Origin: Schistocerca nitens
Taxonomy: Eukaryota > Arthropoda > Insecta > Orthoptera > Acrididae
Reading direction: 5' to 3'
Assembly: GCF_023898315.1 (NCBI RefSeq)
Contig: NC_064623.1
Location: forward strand, 13,033,140 to 13,097,139
Length of the DNA: 64,000 nucleotides
Every line of letters starts with the position of its first letter. Positions within the stretch are counted from its first letter, which is position 1. The notes under the pieces were generated by a model. That model was not told the DNA's origin. It did no database searches and worked only from the letters and a program-made list of their open reading frames with translations. The translations under genes were made by a program, and so were the position numbers. Positions 20,851-32,925 of this stretch are shown piece by piece.

Positions 20851-22078
20851 TATCATCATATCTGATGTCACGTTCGATCACATCCAAGATGTGACTGATT
20901 GGGTACAGCTTTGACTAGTTAGGTGGGTGGGTGGGGGCAGCATATCAATTGGAACCAGCCAGTGTTCCTTGAACATCTTCGTTACACGCCTGGCCTTGTG
21001 ACATGGTGCTTTATCTTGATGAAAAATGCTGCTTCTGTCGGGAAACATGATCACCACAAAGGGGTGCAAAAGGTCTAACTAGTTTACAATACTCCTTGGC
21101 CGTCTCGGTGTGTTGTACCACCTCCACTGCATTCATGGATGCCCACGTGAATGTTCTCCAGAGTATAATGGAGCCGCCACCAGCTTGTTTTGTCCTACAG
21201 TACAGATGTCAAGGAGCTGTCCCCTGAAAGACAAAGGATTTGCAGGCTCCCATCGCCATGATGAAGGTATCGCATTAATCGACCATGCAAATGTCATTGT
21301 GCGAAATTCCAGTGCTGATGGTCACGTGCCCATTTCAGTCGTAGTTGCCGAAGTCACTGTGTTAACATTGTCACATTCATGGGTCATCAGCTGCAACTGC
21401 GGAGGCCCATCATTAGTAGTGTTTGGTGCACTGCGTGTTCAGACACACTTGTACTCTGGCCAGCATTAGAGTCTGATGTTTGTTCCGACACGCTCTGCTG
21501 CTTGTCCTGTTTTAGCAGTGTGCTCAGCTTACAAAGTCCGAGATCTTTACTGAGGCCACGCAACCCACAGTACATGGATACGGTTTCACCTCGGTTTTGC
21601 TACTCACCACAGCACACCTCAAACATCCAACAAGTCATGCAGTCTCCAAAATGCCCATGTCGAGTCTCTGGGTCATCACAATCTGCCCTCGACTGAACTT
21701 AGATAGATCGCGTGTATTAGCCATTCTACACACATACAGTGCTCTCTTTGATACTGCATACATCACTCACATGTGTGACTAGCAGTCATACCTTGCCAGG
21801 TGCCGGCCAGTGTGGCCGAGTGGTTCTAGGCGCTTCAGCCTGGAACCGTGCGACCGCTACGGTTGCAGGTTTGAATCCTGCCTCGGGCACGGATGTGTGT
21901 GATGTCCTTAGGTTGGTTAGTTTTAAGTACTTCTAAGTTCTAGGGGACTGATGTCCTCAGATGTTAAGTTCCATAGTGCTCAAAGCCATTTGAACCTTGC
22001 CAGGAGATGCTGCTACCGCCTGGATTGGTTCACATCGATACTACGTCATTGGTCATAATGTTGTAGCTGATCAGTGTA
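20850..22078 (-). mobile_element. Tc1-like transposon relic, minus strand, one TIR
   Basis: The right end is a TIR on the minus strand (CACTGATCAGCTACAACAT at 22060-22078). Decayed transposase blocks follow leftward: HLWN-type initiator region near 21700, the QDKAPCHKARRV block (21020, normally QDNAPCHKAR, second catalytic Asp kept) and PISHILDVIERDIR (20850-20890). The left TIR is missing, and the element stops against the opposed Tc1. A SINE sits near its right TIR. Confidence 0.75.
21801..21994 (+). repeat. tRNA-derived SINE in Tc1 relic
   Basis: It belongs to the CATTTGAA-ending locust SINE family, with GTGGCCGAGTGGTTCTAGG and CAGGTTTGAATCC boxes. A perfect 10-bp duplication CCTTGCCAGG flanks it (21791-21800 and 21995-22004). 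Confidence 0.9.
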
Positions 22079-22555
22079 AATCTATGTATGTGGCCATACA
22101 TTTATGACAACTTTTATCGCAAACCTGTTCAAATACAACAAAAATTTGTAAGATGATAGAATTTAATGCTATGTTTCCCCTCATTAAACAAAACTGTCAA
22201 TTTTTAAGGTAAGCATTAAATTGTTGCAGTTGCTAGTCATAGTTGTAAGATTGTTCGAGCAAGGTCAGTACCATATCGAGCGTTTCGGCATATCAGGAAA
22301 TCTCCAGCCTATTCAAACGAAAGCATTGCTACGCCCTACTTTTTCGAATCTTCATAAGAAATCTGTAAGAAACCTCAAAACCAAAGCATCATTCGTAAAT
22401 GTAAGACAACCTAAATGTTAATCAATCAAACACCATACAAAACATTGACCTCAACAGCAATAGTTTAATGTGGAAAATATAAGATGACACTGTATTTTTC
22501 AGATGATGAATTTGGGAAAAAACCTCATCTTATAATTGTGTAAATACGGTAGATC
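22079..22555. other. Intron sequence, nothing recognised
   Basis: A 66-codon plus-strand ORF at 22221 shows no family features. No splice-compatible exon of the minus-strand gene was found; the flanking exons already join in phase without it. Confidence 0.4.
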
Positions 22556-24095
22556 TCTTGAACAAAGAACCATGCCCAGTAGCTATAAGAAAGCACGGAT
22601 TACACCTGTGTACAAGAAGTGTAGCAGAAATGATCCACTAAACTACTTATGTCCTTGACATCAATTTGTCGTAGAACATATTCTTGGCTCAAACATAATG
22701 AGATATCTTGGACAGAATGACCACCTCCATGCCAACCAGCATGGATTCTGAAAACAATGATCACGTGAAACCCAACTTGCATTTTTCTGACATCCTGGAA
22801 GGTGCAGATCAAAACAGCTAGGTATATGCAGCGTATCTCAATTTCTGAAAAGCACTTGACTCAATACCACACCCATACTTATTATCAAAATATGATCATA
22901 AGAGATATCAGGTGAAATATGTGAATGGACTTAGATTTTCTTGGTAGAGAGACGAAGCATGTTATCTTGGATGGAGAGTCATCTACATATGTAAAAGTAA
23001 CTTCGGGTATATGCCAGGAAAGTGTATTCCTTTCCTTGCTTTTGATGTTATATATTAATGATCCTACGAACAATAATAATAGTAGCCTCAGACTTTATGC
23101 AGATGATGCATGTATCTATGAGGAAGTACAGTCTGAATGAAGCTGTACAAATGTTCAGTCAGACATTGATAAGATTTCAAAGTGGTGTAATGATTAGCAA
23201 CTTACTCTGAATGTTCGAAAATATAAAATTTTGCACCTCACAAAACAAAGGAACATAGTATGAATATAACTCAGTGAGTTGCAGCTGGAAACTTTGCAAA
23301 CACTTGAGTAGTAGGGATATGAAGTGAAATGATCATATAAGCTCAGTCATGGATGGGTAAAGTAGGTAGCAGGCTTCAATTTCCTGGTAGAATACTAGGG
23401 AAATTCAGCCAGTACAAAGGAGACTGCTTGCCAATCACTCATGAAACCAATCCTAGACTACTGCTCAAATGTATTGGGCTTGTACCAAATAGGTCTAGCA
23501 GGGTCGGTTGGTTGTTGGTTGGTTGACTTGGAGGAGGGGACCAAACAGCGAGGCCATTGGTCCTATCAGATTAGAGAAGGATGCGAAAGAAAGTCTGCTA
23601 TGACCTTTTGAAGGAACTATTCTGGCATTTGCCTGAAGCAATTTAGCGAAATCATGGAAAAGATAAAATCAGAATGGCCTGACACAGATTTGAATCATCA
23701 TCCTCCCGAGTCCAATGTGCTAAACATTGCGCCACCTCACTTGATCTAGCAGGGTATATTGAATGTATACAGGGGAAGGGTAGCAAAAATGGTCACAGGT
23801 TTGTTGGACTCAGGGAGAGTGTCACTGAGATACTGAAGAAACTGAACTGGCCAATTTTTGAGGACAATGGAAACCATCCTGAGAAAATCTGCAAATGAAG
23901 TCTATAGACCACTTCCTTAGTGATCATCAGGATAAGATTAGATTAATTAAAACATGTCCAGAGAGGCTTTTAAACAACCATTTTTCCTGCATTCCAAATG
24001 TGACGAACAGGAAAAACCTCTAGTAAATGGTACGTACCCACTGACAAGTGCCTCACAGTGGTTCTAATAGTATAGATGTAGATGCAGATGCAAGA
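22556..24095 (+). pseudogene. CR1-like LINE, 5'-truncated and degenerate
   Basis: Blocks in order: ARITPVYKK (22590), NDHLHANQHGF (22720), SRETQLAFF, KALDSIPHPYL (22860, catalytic Asp kept), SSLRLYADDACIYEE (YADD box, 23080-23130), then thumb and C-terminal fragments. Stops occur throughout. The 3' end is the microsatellite-like ATAGATGTAGATGCAGATG (24070-24090), the same type of 3' end as the copy at 37.8 kb. A SINE interrupts it at 23505. Confidence 0.75.
23505..23744 (+). repeat. SINE-like repeat, GGTTGGTTG family
   Basis: It starts CGGTTGGTTGTTGGTTGG, contains GGGACCAAACAGCGAGG and ends with a minus-strand tRNA-like part (GCGCCACCTCACTTGA). A perfect 11-bp duplication TCTAGCAGGGT (23494-23504 and 23745-23755) flanks it inside the CR1 relic. 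Confidence 0.85.
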
Positions 24096-25826
24096 GCCGG
24101 TGACCACAACGGTGAAACTATAGTCGAGTCATCCTAAGCTACCTGACAGTTACTGGCTGAGCACCAAAACTTCATGCAGCTACCTCAACAAATCAAATAA
24201 TGCGATTTTGTAAATGTCTCTATGGCAAGGCCTCAATGTTGTCACAGCTATGTAGATGACTGAACTACAGTTTGAGAAGAATAAAATTAGAAACTCTTAG
24301 CAACTTGTGACGGTCATTTACAGCAAAATGTCTCTTATGAAAGCTGTGAAGCACAATTTTAGAAAGATTTTAAATATCAACTACTTTCTTAAGCATGCAT
24401 TCAATTCAGTTGTGCTTCAAACCAGTGGTCATCGAACAGCATCCCACGGGCTGCATGTAACCTGAGTATTCATGCGGTCCCTGGTTCTGAAAAGTATTTT
24501 ATCAAAACACGCAACTAGCGACATCGAAATCCAATTACATGAAGATCATTTTAAGAGTGTAGGTTCTCTGCACAGTAACAAACAAAAACTCTTACTGAGA
24601 CAGTAATATTTTAAGATGTGTTTAATTTTAATTGGCAATGATTAATTCGGCCTTGAGCTAACTTAAGTTGCTCGCTTATCTAAGGGGCAAAGAGGTAAGT
24701 AGTGTGGCCACTGCAAAGTTCAATGAATGTGAGGGAGGGGAGGGGAGGAATATTTTATTATTCATCTTCCAGTGCTGATGACTCATGTGGGTGCGTATCT
24801 CACACCGATCAGCTGCTGTGGTTATAAATTTCATATGGAAGTAACATGGATTTGTGAATGCACATTACGGAGACATTCATCTTTACATGCGGTACGTATA
24901 TGCAGCAAGGAACATGTAATTAAATTAAGGCTACTGTAACACAATGCAATGAGTAGAAGGAAAATGACATTCATAAGCTCTACCAAACATCTATGATTGT
25001 GTCTGATATTGCATAATCGATTTAAATATAAGTACAGTACTGTTAGAAATCAGTTAATCATACACACACAGATAACACAAAAACACTTTGCCTCGCAATT
25101 ACAGTGTCATAGCTTTGGGGTCGCTGAAGTTGACAGCAAACTACATCTGTAAACCATCACTTTCACCCCTTTCCTGTTCCAGTGTTAAATAGTTCGTGGG
25201 AAGAATGGCACTATGTTATACTGGCATAGATGATTAAAGAATTGAGGAAATTTATCTTTTTGAGGGAACATTCTTAGCAAAAGCCTCAGATTTAGGAAAA
25301 ACAAAAAACTTATTGACAATATACTTGGTACTTTCAAGTTTCTGAATAAGTGAGCCTATGATGTTCCTTCAAAATTCGATTTTCCAGCTTGTCTGCATAT
25401 TTTCTCAAACTATATTAACATAACTTAATGATATGAAATACTGACACCAGACATCGAAGTCAATCTATAGTCATAAACAAAGTTAATGCCAAGGTCTTCT
25501 TTTATGTTCACAGCATACAGCCATGATATACATCCGTCATGCACATTAAAACAATACTGAAGTCTGGAGAACAATCTAAAAATAAGTAATTTTTATGGTG
25601 TAGTTAAGGCGAAGCACACAAAAACTTTTAGATGATGCTGTAACAATCAAGTACTATAAAATACTTATATAAAGTAATAAAACAAGTACCGAAAAGAAAT
25701 TTTATGATTTAGTGAAAATTAAAAGAAATATATGTGTTGGTCTTATTATGTATGATTACAGAGTACGTCTAGTGTTGCCAGTCTGTGTATTTTGTTTGCT
25801 ATTTATTAATTTGATGGAGATCATAC
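24096..25826. other. Intron sequence with weak repeat traces
   Basis: No coding sequence is supported. Around 24420-24620 a segment with CCCACGGGCTGCATGTAACC resembles decayed DNA-transposon sequence, but I could not place it. The rest is AT-rich. Confidence 0.35.
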
Positions 25827-26103
25827 CTTTTACCAGTTGCCAAAGGTTTCTTGTTCTGTATTGTTGCTTTAGCTTGTTCATAAGTAACTCGCTGTGGCTT
25901 GAGGTTACTCAAAGGCTTTGGTCTAGAATTATTTCCCATTTTTGCAGAACTGGGCCTTGAATTGATTGTATGTGGTGCACTGAGACGTGCATAAAAATTC
26001 TTTTCTTTCAAGACATGGAAGCTGGCAGCAGGAATGTGACTGCTGGACAATGCTCTTGGTGTCCCATGTCTGCTGGTGTTCTGTGGAGCCACAGGTATTC
26101 GAC
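25827..26103 (-). CDS. Host gene exon D
   Basis: The acceptor is ATACCCACAG; the donor is AAAAG|GTATGAT. It begins by completing a Ser codon with exon C. It encodes RIPVAPQNTSRHGTPRALSS, a Pro/Ser-rich middle and RVTYEQAKATIQNKKPLATG. The alternative donor three codons upstream (CTG|GTAAAA) would put the last exon out of frame; the one chosen gives a continuous frame. Confidence 0.85.
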
Positions 26104-26305
26104 CTGTGGGTATAGTGCAAGTTACTAAACATACTTACTGCACATTACATAGAAAACTGAACAGGTACACAACAAGTTTAATGAAATATAAAGTGCAGTG
26201 TTCCTGTTCAGTTTTATCAAAACATCTATCTACAGTAGCAAAATTTATTAAGTAAAGACTATAGGAAAAACATGCGAATGAATCAGGTAACAGAATGATG
26301 TAACA

Positions 26306-28119
26306 CCGTATATACTCTAATAATCTGCGCACCCCAATTTTGAGGGGAGTGGGGGTAATGCTTTAATTTGTTTTATTTGCAAAAAAAAAAAAAAAAAAAT
26401 GTTCCAACATTATGATGTGTTCAAAAGTATGTATAATAACTACTGGTTTGAAGCAAGGCTGCTGCACAGGTTGATACATCGTTAAAACGCAACCGATTCA
26501 GCGGCGTGCAGCTGGCCAGCTGGCGGGTGGGCGGCCGGGGAACATTATCACCACCAGCCGGGACTCTACGCTTACCTACAATAGCAAAAAAAGAAATGTG
26601 AATTATCTTGTTTAAGAATTTGTTAATACAGTATGGGCAATAAAATATTTTAGTCAATACCGGTACGTTTCCTCTCTTACCACTCTACTCATCACTTTCA
26701 TCGTCATCACTAGCGGGAGAACCATTGTCGTCTTCACCATCTTCCCATAGAGCGTCGTCCTCTGTTCCATCCAGTGAATTTGTGATTCCACCAGAGGTTG
26801 CAGAATGGAGTTCCATGCAATGGAGTTCCATGCACTTTTCACCCTTTCACAAATCTGGGACAAATCCGGCTGTTTGATTTTTTCACTAGGTGTGAACTTA
26901 TGGTTTTCATCAGCCATCCATTGTGTATATCGCTGTTTAAGTGCAGCTTTGAATGGCCGATTTATACACACATCTACTGGTTGTAAGATGGATTTAGGCC
27001 TCCAGGGATAATGACCAAGTCAGTTTTCCCTTTTTGTAATTTGTCTCGCACTTCCTTAGTTGTAAGTCCACGGAAGCTGTCCAGGACCAACATATTGCGT
27101 AAATTCAGTAACGCACCGGGACGACGTTGCCAAACGTGTGTCACCCAGTCAATTGTAAGTTCATTGTTCATCCACCCTTTCGGATTCGCTCTCACTAATA
27201 CCAGTATACCTTTTACTGATATTTTCGGAATAGTTTTCCCTTTAAATATCATGTAAGGTGGTAGCTTTCGTCCATCGCCAGTTACACACATCACCACTGT
27301 ACATCTTTGTTTCTCACTGTCGCCAATTCGTACCACGATGCTGGATTCTCCTTTCCTGTTCACTGTATTGTCGAGCGGCATCTCAAAATAGACTGGCATT
27401 TGATCCGCATTACCAATTTGCGATAGTATATAGGACTGTTTATGGCACAGATTTATCACATAACGATGAAAATTCACTATTTTTTCCTCGCAATCACCTG
27501 GAAGCCGCTGAGCGATAGTAGTTTTCCTCCGGAATCCTAAGCAATTTCGGTTGAAAAATCTTGATAGCCAGCCCCAGCTAGCTTTGAAACTGGTAATGCC
27601 TAGTTCTTTGGCTAAAGACAATGCTTTAAGTTGGCACATTTCACTTGTCACTGCGCATCCGTATTGTCGCTTCTCATCTACATAATCGCAGAGCCTTTTC
27701 TCGAGGTCCGGATGCTTCGCTTTTTGGCCGCGAAATGCCCGGCGATTACTATTAGTTCCTTGAAGCTGCGTTTTTATTTTTTTGCCAGTCGCGAATACAA
27801 CTCTCACTCACGTCGTACTTTCTTCCTGCTGCACGGTTTCCAATATTCTCAGCTTCTTCAATAATTTTCACTTTTTCTTTAGCAGTGTACGAGCGATAAC
27901 GAGAACTTGTTACCATAATTAACAAGTTTGAAGACGTTAATACTTCACTCCTAACGTGCTACTGATGTGTCACAGACTGAGGCCACAACAATGCAATAGT
28001 ATAAGGGGATGTATTGTTGGAGGCGAAGCAGTACCAAAACAGTTTCGAATAATCCGCACACCCCAGTTTTTTGTCCTAAAATTCAGGAAAAAATGCGCAG
28101 ATTATTCGAGTATATACGG
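26306..28119 (-). mobile_element. pogo-type DNA transposon
   Basis: Termini are inverted: CCGTATATACTCTAATAATC at 26306 and its complement CCGTATATACTCGAATAATC ending at 28119. The TA-type target is CA on the left and TA on the right. The element is about 1.8 kb and lies in the 10.9-kb intron. An A-run of 18 (26382-26399) is internal. Confidence 0.85.
26654..27916 (-). pseudogene. pogo/Tigger transposase with two frameshifts
   Basis: The likely start is ATG at 27916-27914. The N-terminal helix-turn-helix reads KVKIIEEAENIGNRAAGRKY then VSESCIRDWQ. A slip in the A-run near 27775 moves the frame to 27807-26974. That part holds the second HTH (GWLSRFFNRN) and the DDE core: IGNADQMPVYFEMP (first Asp), NMLVLDSFRG (second Asp), VVIPGGL. 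A further one-base indel near 27000 leads into LQPVDVCINRPFKAALKQRY (third Asp) and a C-terminal part to 26654. All three catalytic Asp are still visible, so decay is moderate. Function: cut-and-paste transposition at TA. Confidence 0.85.
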
Positions 28120-28407
28120 TAATTGTGTCTGTAGTGATAAGAAATGGAGATTAATAGGACAGAGCCAGGTGAATGGATGATAGACAGACTGAGAAAGTTT
28201 TTTGCTGGATTGCAAGAAATGATAGACTGGGACAACAACCTAATGCAAGTGGGGTGAAGACATTGGAAAACATGCCGGATTAGCTTAGATGCACATTGCT
28301 GATGATCAGGGAGCTGAAAAATTTGCATTTTTTGATAAATGCAAATAACTGATGAACTATTTTGTCAGAGATAGTTGCAAATACCTTTATTTTATGCATA
28401 TAAATAT
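28120..28407. other. Intron sequence between pogo and RTE
   Basis: No feature is recognised. It ends with ATATAAATAT (28398-28407), the left target duplication of the RTE. Confidence 0.5.
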
Positions 28408-31400
28408 CCAGGGGGGGAGGAGTAGCACCTCGTAAAAAAAAAACCTGGGTCCATCTGGCTCCGGATGGTAGCACCCTGTGAGGGCCCCTGCATAGGGTTA
28501 CATGCGAAGCCCCAAAATCCAGACACGTCTGCGTGGCAGCCACCGGTACTCTGGTCAGTGTCTGTTGGCTCTGTGAGCTCGGCTCTAAGTTAATCTTCTG
28601 GAACTCAAAACTCCAGTCGAAATTATGTGAGATCCTTCGTGATTTCACCACCAATACCTCAACACAAACCAATAATCATGACAGAACAACGGGAGAGAAT
28701 CCACTACCCTGGGCCCCAGTCAGTAAGACTGGGTAATAGACCTGATCATTGGATTCCAGGGGATCAGGCATGTCATGAAGAGAAGAATCGGAGCCTCTCA
28801 AAAACCCTCAAGATGAAGAAAGTAATTTACATGGGAACACTCAACACCAACACACTACTGAGGCCAGGTAAACTGAAACAATTAACAAAAGCCATGGATA
28901 AATACAACATCAAAGTTATGGCAATACAGGAGACACGATTTGCAGATGAGAACCACTTTGATTCTGAAAATTACAGAATATATAAGGGGAAACCAGCCAT
29001 AAACATCCCAGGAAGAAATCTCAAACTCTTCGGAACTGGTTTTGTAGTACATAAATCGATACTGGACTTCGTAATAGATTTCACCTCAAAAGCAAAAAAA
29101 ATGTCGACACTCACGATAAGATCTGGAAACAAAACCTATACATTAATCAATGGACATGCCCCCACCAACAATTATAACAAGAAGAACCCAGAGATGATAG
29201 AGGAATTCTGGGAAGATCTGGAAGAAACTACCAGCAAAATCCCCAAGAATCACATAAAAGTGTTACTAGGAGACTTCAATGCCCAGTTAGGCAAGGAAAG
29301 AAAATTCCGAGACACGACAGGGAAACACACGGCCCACATGAAAACAAACAAAAATGGAGAGAACTTGATAAACTTCTGCAGGAATTTTGATCTGAAAATC
29401 ATGTCAACGCAATTCCAGAAACCACACAGAAAACTTGTAACTTGGATATCCCCCAACCATGCTCTAGGAGAATTTCAGATAGACCACGTAGCAATATCCA
29501 CAAAAAACACCAGAGAAATAATGAATGTAAGAACAAGGAAAGGAGTTCTCGAATCTGATCATCACCTTATCCAAATTAAAGTAAAATTTATACCCAATAG
29601 ACAAATCAAGAGAACGAACAGACCTTTCAGAACAGATCCAGAGTACCTACAAATAAACAAGAAAGAAATAACAGAAGAAATTACGAAAATCAATAGCAAC
29701 AACTGGACAGAACTGTCAGAAAAAATAAAAGAACTGATAAAACTGAGGCAGCCACCAAGAAAAAGGAAACACCGATGGTGGAACATGACATGTGACAGGG
29801 CCATAGAAGACAGAATACAAGCCTGGAAAAAATTTAACAGCCATAAAACACAAGAAAAATGGGAGGACTTCAACATGATACAGAAAAACACTTCAAAAAT
29901 AATCCGAAGAGAAAAAAGAGGTTACAAAAACAGCAGGTTGAAGGAGATAGAAGAAGACTTCACCAGAAACAACACACGAAATTTTTACAGAGTATTCCAA
30001 GAAAATATGACAGGATATCAGCCACCAAGCTTATGCTTCAAAAGACAAGATGGAACACTGGAGACAAATCCGAAGAAAAACTGTGAAATATTAGCCAGAT
30101 ACTTTGACACGATACTTAACTGTGATAAACCAAAACAGAGATTACAGTTTACAAAACCAGAACCCAACCGGGACTCCGAACCCCCAACATATGAAGAAAT
30201 CGTGAAAATAATAAAATCATTGAAAAATAACAGAGCATCAGGTGAAGATGGACTGATTGCAGAAATCTGGAAATTAGACCATGAAAACATTACACCCAAA
30301 ATTCATAGTATAATCAAAAACATCTGGGAAACAGAAAAGATACCAGAAGAATGCAAGTCAGCCCAAATACATCCCCTCCACAAGAAAGGAGACAAAACAG
30401 ACCCTAATAACTATAGAGGAATTTCGTTACTGCTGGTGGCATACAAAATTCTATCAAAAGCTCTGTTAAATCACCTAGAACCTCAGATAGATCCACAGAT
30501 ACCAAGGAGGGTTCAGGAAGAGAAGATCATGCAGTGAGCAGATCTGGTGTCTGAGAACATTATTAACAACAAGAAAGTCCAGAAACACCACAGTAACATT
30601 TGTTGATTTCAAGAAGGCTTACAATTCCATAGACAGAGAAACACTTTTTAATACACTAGAAGAAATGAAGGTAGACAATAAGACCAGAAAACTAATTCAG
30701 GAAACATTAACAAATACAAAGTCAAAAGTGAAGTTCATGGGCGAGATCTCAGAATCTTTTGAAATCAAGACAGGAGTGAGAGGGAGATGGCCTGTCACCC
30801 ATTTTATTTAACGCTGTTTTAGAGAAAATAATCAGGACGTGGGACAAAGGAGTCAATGGGGTAAAGATGGGGAGAGAGAAAAATAGAACCGTCAACATGA
30901 AATGTCTGGCCTTTGCTGACGATATAGCCATCATTACAAATGACAGAAAAGAAGCCAGAGAAGCCCTAGAGATATTGCATGAAATCGCAGCCAGAACAGG
31001 ACTACAAATATCATATGAAAAAACCCCGTACGTGGACACAAAATCTACAGACAGAAGCCCATTGATAACAAAGTACGGAAAGATAACACAAGTAGAAAGT
31101 TTCAAATATCTGGGAAAGATTATACAGAAAACAGGACTGAATTCAACAGCCAATGAAGAAAGGGTTACAAAACTACAAAAAGCATACAGACTTACATGGA
31201 ACCATTACAATAAAAGAAATACTTCCGTCAATGCCAAATTAAGACATTACAAAACAGTCGTCTTACCTGAGGCCTTGTATGCCTCAGAAACAACAGTAAT
31301 CAGAGGAAGAACTAAAATCAAGGAAATGGAAAAGCAAGAGAGGAAAATTCTGAGAAAGATCTATGGGCCAGTTCAGAGACGGGGGATCTGGATAAAGAGA

Positions 31401-31889
31401 CCAACAAAGGAATTGTACAAACAGGCAGAGACAATTACAGACAATATCAGAAAAAGAAGGGCAAAATTGTATGGGCACATTCATAGGATGAATGAAAATA
31501 GGCTGACCAAGAAGATTTTTAACATAGTGGTGGCGAATAAGGTGAAAACTAACTGGGTAAAGGAAACCATGGAAGATCTCAAAAATCTAAACATCTCCAC
31601 AGAAGAAATATCAAAGAGAGGAAAATACAGAGAAAATATCAACAAACAGAAATTCGAAGAAACACCAAAAGAGAAGAAATCAGGAAAGAAGTGGACAGAA
31701 GAAAGGAAGAAGAAACACAGTGAATTTATGAGACGTTTTTGGGAAGAGAAAAGAAAGAGACAGAAAAAAGTGCCATGAATTTGAAATGTACCAATTTATG
31801 TACCATATCGTCATTGTGAATATTGATTGTGTTTTAACGCTCTCCTCAATGGGGAATTAACGATAATGATAATAATAATAATAATAATA
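28408..31889 (+). mobile_element. Full-length RTE-type LINE with perfect target duplication
   Basis: It is 3.48 kb, starting CCAGGGGGGGAGGAG and ending in a TAA/ATA trinucleotide tail (31868-31889). ATATAAATAT flanks it on both sides (28398-28407 and 31890-31899). The 5' UTR is about 220 bp. The trinucleotide 3' tail instead of poly(A) fits RTE-type elements. Confidence 0.9.
28627..31778 (+). pseudogene. RTE ORF2 endonuclease-reverse transcriptase, two lesions
   Basis: The first ATG is at 28627, and the conserved part begins near 28813. The endonuclease shows MGTLNTNTL, AIQETRF, GTGFVVH, INGHAPTNN, LLGDFNAQLG, FQIDHVAIS and ESDHHLI. RT follows: NYRGISLLLVAYKI, then a frameshift and stop near 30520-30537 within the GFRKGRS block. 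The next frame has FVDFKKAYNSIDRETL and ends near 30785, where two bases of a RQGDGLSP block are missing. The last frame to 31778 carries CLAFADDIAI, SFKYLGKIIQ, and a Lys/Arg-rich C-terminus. It differs strongly from the RTE at 7.35 kb, so two RTE lineages are present. Confidence 0.85.
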
Positions 31890-31899
31890 ATATAAATAT

Positions 31900-32925
31900 T
31901 GAAAATGGAGCCAATTTTTTTATTACTGCTATCAGACATCATCTGGCTCAGTCCAATTTGGAAAGTATGTGCATAAGAGTGTGTCTGTGGAACAGAAAGT
32001 GTGAGCACAATGACGTGTCAGTGGACTCGATGCTCTGCTGCCACACCAAATGTGGGTTGTGGCATGGAGTGGACAAGACAGATGCTGTGGAATGCAACTT
32101 AGTACTCAGCTGTGGGACCTGACATCTTAGAACGAAGAAACACTTTTACTTGTCTGCTATCTAAAGTTTAAAAGTTGATGTAACGTGGCAGTTTGAGGTG
32201 GCAGGATTTTGAACTGTGGTTGCATCAAATACTGCTAGAGTTCACGCCTATTTACCATGTTTATAATGCTCAGCTTGTTTATAACGCTCAGCAAACAACT
32301 GCACAGTATTCATTCCCTTGCTCATAGTTTTCTTTTTTTATTTTGAAATGAGTGAAAAGACTAATTCTCGCCCATTACAGATTTCGATTACAACCTCCAC
32401 AACACCAGAAGAATCTGGTGATCCTGGTGACCACGTGTCACTTCTGCTTTTGCAGAAACTGGTTGTCGGCTGTTCCTTTTAGAGAGCGAGGCTGCACTTC
32501 TTTCCCAGTACTACTCATGCGCCCTCTGGCGATCAGAATTATAGGCTTTTTTTTTTCTTCTGACCCCTGTCGGTGTCTGTCAACATATGGTGGCTGCACT
32601 ATGCACTAAAGCGAATGGAAAACCAAACCTGTCAGCATATTTTGACAGTGCCAAAATTCTCCCCCTACCATGTGGATAGTTATTTTTGGTTCTCCATCTA
32701 CACTAAGTACCTTGCCTGCTCTGCCTGGAGCGTTGTCAAGTAACTATCAGCATTATTTAAGCTAAGGTTACCAATGTATCAGTAAAGAACCATTATTCTT
32801 TCCATGTATTTAGAAATTCTTTCACAGAACACAAAAATGCATTTTTTCCCTTTCTTTCAGAAATGCCTTTTGTTTTATAAGCATAATCCGTATCACTTCA
32901 GGTGGTGGAGGGGTTGGGGTTTATC
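31900..32925. other. Intron sequence, nothing recognised
   Basis: Mostly unique-looking sequence. Short plus-strand ORFs show no family features. Confidence 0.4.

Noticed and set aside
24420-24620. hAT-type transposon
   Set aside because: Only a vague recalled resemblance; no ORF, TIR or duplication to support it.
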